Assembly (NCBI GenBank): GCA_016199665.1
Contig: JACQGG010000089.1
Location: forward strand, 1-18,377
DNA: 18,377 nt
From: Acidobacteriota bacterium
Lineage (GTDB): Bacteria; Acidobacteriota; UBA6911; JACQSX01
Direction of reading: 5' to 3'
Within the stretch, counting starts at the first letter, position 1. The number at the start of each line of letters is the position of its first letter. The translations under genes and the position numbers were made by a program. A model generated the notes under the pieces. That model worked only from the letters and a program-made list of their open reading frames with translations, was not told the origin of the DNA and made no database searches. Shown one piece after another: positions 14,028 through 18,377 of the stretch.

Positions 14028-16142
14028 ATGTACCTGGCGTTCCTGTGGCACATGCACCAGCCCTGTTACCAGGATCCGCAGACGGGATCCCATTGGCTGC
14101 CGTGGGTCCGCCTGCATGCCCTGCGGCACTACTTCGACATGGTGGCGCGGCTGGAAAATTTCCCAAATCTTCGCTGCAACGTGAATGTGGTTCCCTCTTT
14201 GCTGATGCAGTTGGATGACTGCCAGCAGACGACCGTCGAGGATCGGTTTCTCGCGCTGGCCGCAAGGCCCGCCGCCGACCTGACGCCCGCCGACAAGGCG
14301 TTTCTTCTGGAAGAGTTCTTTTCCCTCAACCGGGAACGGATGGTCAAACCGCTTCCCCGCTACCGAGAGCTGCTGCAGGCGCGAAACTCCGCCGCAAGAG
14401 GGGAGGGAATCTGGGATATCTCCCGTTTTTCCGAGTGCGACTATCGCGACTTGCAGACCTGGTTCTACCTGGCATGGTCGGGCGAGTCGCTGCAGCAGGA
14501 GCCGATGGTGCGTTACCTCGTCTCAAAGGGGCGAGACTTCACTGAAACGGACAAGCAGGAACTCTTCCACCTGCAGCGATCCTTCATCTCCAGGATTGTT
14601 CCTCTCTACCGCCGCCTTCATGACAGCCACCGGATCGAACTGAGCTGCTCCCCCCTTTACCACCCGATTCTTCCGTTGCTGTGCGATTTTCGCAGCGCGC
14701 AGGCTGCCTCGCCCGACGTTCCCCTCCCCAATGTCATGTTTCGCCACCCCGAGGATGCCGAATTTCAGGTGCGCGAGGCGATTCGCTATACAACGGAGCG
14801 ACTCGGCATACGGCCGCGCGGCATGTGGCCGTCGGAAGGCGCGCTCAGTCCCCAGGTGGTCGCTCACATGATCCGCGCCGGCTTGGAGTGGACAGCCTCC
14901 GACGAAATCATGCTGCGGCGATCCGGGGGCGACACGGCGCAGGCGCGGCATTTTTTCCCGTATCGCGTCGGCCAGGGAGACGGCGCCATTTCAATTTTTT
15001 TCAGGGACCGGACACTTTCCGATCTCATCGGCTTCACCTATTCGCACTGGCCGGAAAAGGACGCCGCCGGCGACCTGATGAATCGGTTGATGGGAATCGC
15101 AGCCACCGCCGAGCCCGAGGCGGTGGTTTCCATTATGCTGGACGGAGAAAACGCCTGGGAATATTATCCGGAACATGCACATGTTTTCTGGGACACTCTG
15201 TTTACGCTCCTGGACAGGCAAACGGAAATCCGGCCGGTCACGTTCTCCCACTACCTGGCGGAACATCCAGCCCGGCTGGAACTGGAGGAGCTGCATACCG
15301 GCTCCTGGATTCAGGGAGAGCTGCGAACCTGGATCGGACACCCGGAAAAGAACCGGGCCTGGGAACTTCTGGCGGAGACCCGTGAAACCGCAGCCGCGCG
15401 GACCTGTCCCGCAAGCCATCCCGAGGTCTGGAATCAGATCTATATCGCCCAAGGCAGCGACTGGTTCTGGTGGTACGGCGACGACCATTATTCCGCCCAC
15501 CGCCGCGACTTTGACCTGCTGTTCCGGAAGCGCCTGCAGGCTGCTTATGAGAAAATGGGCATTCCGGTCCCCGAAGTGCTCCACCAGCCGATACTGGAAA
15601 CGCAGGACTTCAACGCAATCGAGCCGCCCGTTGCCGAAATCCACCCCACGCTTGATGGCCGCGTATCGGACTACTTCGAATGGCTGGGAGCGGGCAGGAT
15701 CACTGGCGCGGTTGTCTCGGGCGCGATGCACCCGTCCCATTCAATCCTGCGGCAGGTGCTGTTCGGGTTCAACCAACAGAATCTGTGCCTCCGGATGGAT
15801 CTGACAAACGCCGCGGAGCTGAAACGGGGGGAGGGCCGCTGGAAGATTGAAATCTCGTTTCAGCGGCCGGCGGTTCTATCCGTGGAGATCTCAAACCAGG
15901 CCGATTTGTTCTCCGCGTGGCTGATTTGCGGCGACCGGCGAGAGCCGCTGTCCATGTTCGCCCTGCAGCATATCGCGGAGGTGGCGGTCCCGATGAAGAC
16001 GCTGGCGGCCACACGCGACAACCAGATCCAGTGGTTCATCCAAGTCTGGAAGAATGGGCGACCGGTGGAGCGCTGGCCCCGCACCGGGACGTTTTCCCTG
16101 GGGATGGGACCGGACCGGGAGCATCGCGCCTGGATGGTATGA
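14028..16142 (+). CDS. Glycoside hydrolase family 57 (alpha-amylase/amylopullulanase-like)
   Basis: 704 residues, no signal peptide, so cytoplasmic. The N-terminus is the family opening: YLAFLWHMHQPCYQDPQTG. The catalytic barrel contains GMWPSEGALSPQ (E270, likely nucleophile), LEWTASDE, and IMLDGENAWEYY (D372, likely acid/base). After the barrel, a helical region with WNQIYIAQGSDWFWWYGDDH matches the C-terminal part of the COG1449-type GH57 enzymes. A beta-rich domain ends the protein (about 545-704). The family cleaves or transfers alpha-1,4 or alpha-1,6 glucan bonds. The ATG at 14028 is favoured because homologues start with the catalytic strand; an upstream in-frame ATG would overlap ispF by 91 nt and add an Arg-rich run. 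It lies 5 nt after the ispF stop. The nearby glgA makes glycogen turnover the most likely role. Confidence 0.9.
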   Translation: MYLAFLWHMHQPCYQDPQTGSHWLPWVRLHALRHYFDMVARLENFPNLRCNVNVVPSLLMQLDDCQQTTVEDRFLALAARPAADLTPADKAFLLEEFFSLNRERMVKPLPRYRELLQARNSAARGEGIWDISRFSECDYRDLQTWFYLAWSGESLQQEPMVRYLVSKGRDFTETDKQELFHLQRSFISRIVPLYRRLHDSHRIELSCSPLYHPILPLLCDFRSAQAASPDVPLPNVMFRHPEDAEFQVREAIRYTTERLGIRPRGMWPSEGALSPQVVAHMIRAGLEWTASDEIMLRRSGGDTAQARHFFPYRVGQGDGAISIFFRDRTLSDLIGFTYSHWPEKDAAGDLMNRLMGIAATAEPEAVVSIMLDGENAWEYYPEHAHVFWDTLFTLLDRQTEIRPVTFSHYLAEHPARLELEELHTGSWIQGELRTWIGHPEKNRAWELLAETRETAAARTCPASHPEVWNQIYIAQGSDWFWWYGDDHYSAHRRDFDLLFRKRLQAAYEKMGIPVPEVLHQPILETQDFNAIEPPVAEIHPTLDGRVSDYFEWLGAGRITGAVVSGAMHPSHSILRQVLFGFNQQNLCLRMDLTNAAELKRGEGRWKIEISFQRPAVLSVEISNQADLFSAWLICGDRREPLSMFALQHIAEVAVPMKTLAATRDNQIQWFIQVWKNGRPVERWPRTGTFSLGMGPDREHRAWMV

Positions 16143-16157
16143 AAAGTGCGGATCGCA

Positions 16158-16316
16158 GATGGATGATAGATGAAGGGATCAGGGATCAGGGATCAGGGAT
16201 GATGGATGAATGGCTGGCAGGTGACGGGTGACTCGTCATCTACCATCCGTCATCTACCATCCATCATCTATCATCCATCATCTATGATCAGCCTTGATTT
16301 GCGATTTGCGATTTAG
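16158..16316. repeat. Heptanucleotide repeat arrays in inverted arrangement
   Basis: Three 7-bp arrays lie between the GH57 gene and galT. The left array (about 16158-16213) has GATGGAT, GATAGAT, then TCAGGGA x3. The right array (16237-16285) has seven units alternating CATCTAY and CATCCRT. A last array (16296-16316) is GATTTGC x2 plus GATTTAG, running to the galT ribosome binding site. The left segment GATGGATGATAGATGA (16158-16173) is the exact reverse complement of part of the right array, so the two arms can form a long imperfect hairpin. Unit sequences differ from the CTGA-cored arrays elsewhere, but the 7-nt period is shared. Confidence 0.85.
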
Positions 16317-16330
16317 GAGAGGAGGACTAA

Positions 16331-17356
16331 GTGCCTGAACTGCGGCATGACCCGATACAAAAGCGATGGGTGATTATCTCCACGGAGAGAGGAAGGCGGC
16401 CCGATGACTTTTTCGTTGATAACACGACACCCTCCGATGGATTTTGCCCCTTTTGCGAAGGGAGTGAGGGCAAAACGCCGCCGGAGATCTTCGCCTTCCG
16501 GCCGCAGGGCTCTCCCCGCGATACCCCGGGTTGGCAGGTCCGGGTGGTTCCAAACAAATTTCCGGCGCTGCGCATCGAAGGCGAGTTGAACCGCCACGCC
16601 CATGGAATCTACGACGCCATGAACGGGATCGGCGCCCACGAGGTCATTCTGGAGACCCCGCAGCACGACGTGCATCTGGCAGATACTCCCTTTGCCCAGC
16701 TTGAGCTGGTATTGCGCGCCTACCGCGACCGGCTTCGCGATCTGCTCAATGATCGCCGCTTCAAGTACGTGATGATTTTCCGAAACTACGGCTCGGCGGC
16801 GGGGGCCACGCTGGCCCACCCTCACAGCCAGCTGATCGCAACCCCGGTGACGCCAAAGACGGTGGCTCTGGAGCTGCAGTCGGCCATGGAACACTACGTC
16901 GTCAAGGAGCGGTGCCTCTTTTGCGACATCATCCGCGCCGAGATGGAGGAAGGAACCCGGGTCATCGCCGCCAGCGAACAGTTTGTCGTCCTGGCGCCCT
17001 ACGCCTCCCGGTTTCCGTTTGAAATCTTCCTGGCGCCCCGGCGGCACCGGCATGATTTTGCCGCCATCACCGATGAGGAAATCCGCTCGCTGGCGGTGAT
17101 TTTCCGCACCACCCTGCAGCGCATCAAGGCGGCGCTCAAGGACCCTCCCTACAATTTCCTCATTCACACCACTCCCAATACGCGCAGCACGGATCGCACA
17201 ACCTATTGGCAGACGATCGAACATGATTTTCACTGGCACATTGAAATTCTGCCGCGGCTGACGCGCGTCGCCGGCTTCGAGTGGGGCGCGGGGTTCTACA
17301 TCAACCCGACGGCTCCCGAGGAAGCCGCCCAATTTCTGCGCGAAGTGGAATTGTGA
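16331..17356 (+). CDS. galT: GalT-like hexose-1-phosphate nucleotidylyltransferase
   Basis: 341 residues, full family length. Two HIT-fold halves are visible. The first zinc pair is in FCPFCEGSE (about 36-44), and ELRHDPIQKRWVIISTERGR is the standard start. The active site is AHPHSQLIATP with H163-P164-H165-S166-Q167; H165 would carry the uridylyl intermediate. A second Cys pair (RCLFCDII) opens the C-terminal half, and a late FHWHIEILPRL supplies further conserved His residues. The family moves a nucleotidyl group between UDP- or ADP-sugars and hexose-1-phosphate. No galK or galE is nearby; glgA follows with a 4-nt overlap, so an ADP-glucose-linked role is possible. GTG start with AGGAGG 5 nt upstream; a heptad repeat ends just before it. 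Confidence 0.9.
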   Translation: MPELRHDPIQKRWVIISTERGRRPDDFFVDNTTPSDGFCPFCEGSEGKTPPEIFAFRPQGSPRDTPGWQVRVVPNKFPALRIEGELNRHAHGIYDAMNGIGAHEVILETPQHDVHLADTPFAQLELVLRAYRDRLRDLLNDRRFKYVMIFRNYGSAAGATLAHPHSQLIATPVTPKTVALELQSAMEHYVVKERCLFCDIIRAEMEEGTRVIAASEQFVVLAPYASRFPFEIFLAPRRHRHDFAAITDEEIRSLAVIFRTTLQRIKAALKDPPYNFLIHTTPNTRSTDRTTYWQTIEHDFHWHIEILPRLTRVAGFEWGAGFYINPTAPEEAAQFLREVEL

Positions 17357-18377
17357 CCCGGCGCGGCGGGAACGACCGGCTGAAAGTTCTCATTGCCGCG
17401 GCCGAAGCGACGCCCTTCGCCAAAGTGGGAGGGTTGGGCGATGCGGTCAGCGGGCTGGCCGGGGCCTTGTCGCGACTGGAGGTGGATGCGCGTGTCATTG
17501 TGCCGCGCTACGGCTCCCTGGAGCGCGTTGAAACCCTCAGCCGGACGGCCGACCTGGGAATCACTCCCCTGGAGGTGTACTCCTTTGGCGCCGCCCTGCT
17601 GGAGTCCAGGCTTCCCGGATCGCAGGTTCCCGTTTATTTTGTGGAAAATGCAGACTTCTTCGCCCGAGCTGGAATTTACCACGACCCGCAGTCCGGGGAA
17701 GGTTTTCCAGACAACTTCCAGCGTTTTGTCTTCTTTATGAAGGCGGTGCTGACGGCATGCCGCCGCCTGGACTGGATCCCGGATGTGATTCACTGCAATG
17801 ACTCGCATACCGGCCTGATTCCCGCGTATCTGAAGCTCCGGAATGACGCGAACTCCCCTCTGCGCCGCACCGCTTCCCTGTTCACCATTCACAACCTCTC
17901 CTATCAAGGCCGCGCCGGTTCGGACTTGTTTAAGCTTACCGATCTGCCGCGCGACATGGCGCGTCCCGATGGGCCGTTTCAGTCCGGTTCGGAACTCAAC
18001 CTGATGAAGGCTGGAATTGTGTTCGCCGACGTTCTTAATACCGTCAGCCCCACTTATGCCCATGAAATTCAGGATGGCGAGGAATTCGGATACGGCTTGC
18101 AGGCGGAGCTCCAGCGCCGGGGCCGGGACCTGTACGGGATCCTGAACGGAATCGACTGCGATGAATGGAACCCTGCAACCGACCGGTACATTCCACGGTG
18201 CTTCCACGCGGCGCGGTTGGCCGGGAAAGCAGAGAACAAGATGGAGCTGCAGCGCTTCTTGGGATTTCCAGTCAACGCAGCTACTCCACTTATAGGAATG
18301 ATCAGCCGCCTGGTGGAGCAGAAGGGACTGCACCTGCTGCTGCAGGCGGCGGGAGAACTGCTGGCGCTGAACCTTCA
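17353..18377 (+). CDS. glgA: Glycogen synthase (ADP-glucose type), 3' end cut off by the window edge
   Basis: 341 codons are open to the right edge, about 70% of the usual 480 residues. It is a GT5 enzyme that adds glucose from ADP-glucose to alpha-1,4-glucan in the cytoplasm. Landmarks: LIAAAEATPFAKVGGLGDAV with the KxGGL motif (K24), DWIPDVIHCNDSHTGLIPAY, FTIHNLSYQG, VFADVLNTVSPTYAHEI, ILNGIDCDEWNP and GMISRLVEQKG at the start of the second Rossmann half. HCNDSHT replaces the more common HCHDWHT. The catalytic Glu region and ADP-binding C-terminus lie beyond the window. The GTG start overlaps the galT stop by 4 nt (GTGA), so the two are very likely one transcript. Confidence 0.95.
   Translation, partial: MTRRGGNDRLKVLIAAAEATPFAKVGGLGDAVSGLAGALSRLEVDARVIVPRYGSLERVETLSRTADLGITPLEVYSFGAALLESRLPGSQVPVYFVENADFFARAGIYHDPQSGEGFPDNFQRFVFFMKAVLTACRRLDWIPDVIHCNDSHTGLIPAYLKLRNDANSPLRRTASLFTIHNLSYQGRAGSDLFKLTDLPRDMARPDGPFQSGSELNLMKAGIVFADVLNTVSPTYAHEIQDGEEFGYGLQAELQRRGRDLYGILNGIDCDEWNPATDRYIPRCFHAARLAGKAENKMELQRFLGFPVNAATPLIGMISRLVEQKGLHLLLQAAGELLALNL

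Noticed and set aside
16158..16316. Tandem repeats considered as a CRISPR array
   Set aside because: Units are 7 bp and directly abutting, with no spacers and no cas genes nearby.
16313..17332. Minus-strand ORF of 339 codons opposite galT
   Set aside because: It mirrors the galT coding frame and shows no domain; a shadow of codon usage.

Overview
This is a GC-rich (roughly 60%) bacterial chromosome segment with long, tightly packed housekeeping operons and a looser accessory left third. No rRNA, tRNA, phage, transposase or CRISPR array is visible. Gene content suggests an Acidobacteriota-like or related soil or sediment bacterium: a TMTC-like membrane TPR protein, a cytoplasmic GH57 beside galT-like and glgA genes, a YacL-type PIN/TRAM protein ahead of ispD-ispF, and heptanucleotide intergenic repeats. 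This is inference from gene style, not a phylogenetic result.

Left accessory part (1-5100). A secreted M29/NicX-like protein runs off the left edge on the minus strand. A gene-poor stretch follows (about 1548-2663). It holds a truncated DUF4160 tail, an intact DUF2442 gene and, overlapping the DUF2442 stop codon, a 90-nt sequence with integron attC architecture. There is no integrase in the window, so this looks like a stranded gene cassette. Next come a cohesin-like secreted protein, a convergent exported metallo-beta-lactamase-fold hydrolase, and a divergent exported protein carrying a Gly-Pro-Thr insertion.

Middle part (5094-8853). Two divergent integral-membrane proteins of the GT-C type: an ArnT/PMT-like glycosyltransferase (minus) and a TMTC-like protein with a C-terminal TPR array (plus). 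Together they suggest lipid-linked sugar transfer to proteins or envelope glycans.

Right part (8854-18377), all plus strand. A non-coding stretch carries three DnaA-box-like 9-mers and a heptad repeat, then dnaB and alr (4-nt overlap), a PIN/TRAM membrane protein, ispD and ispF (two MEP isoprenoid steps), and a GH57 enzyme 5 nt after ispF. After another heptad-repeat spacer come a GalT-like nucleotidyltransferase and glgA (4-nt overlap, truncated by the right edge). Functionally this covers replication, cell-wall precursor and isoprenoid supply, and alpha-glucan (glycogen) metabolism.

The least ordinary features are the attC-like site with its DUF4160/DUF2442 remnant, the DnaA-box trio in front of dnaB, the family of 7-bp tandem repeats at three intergenic sites (one arranged as a long inverted structure), and a 22-codon ORF whose stop overlaps the ispF start.
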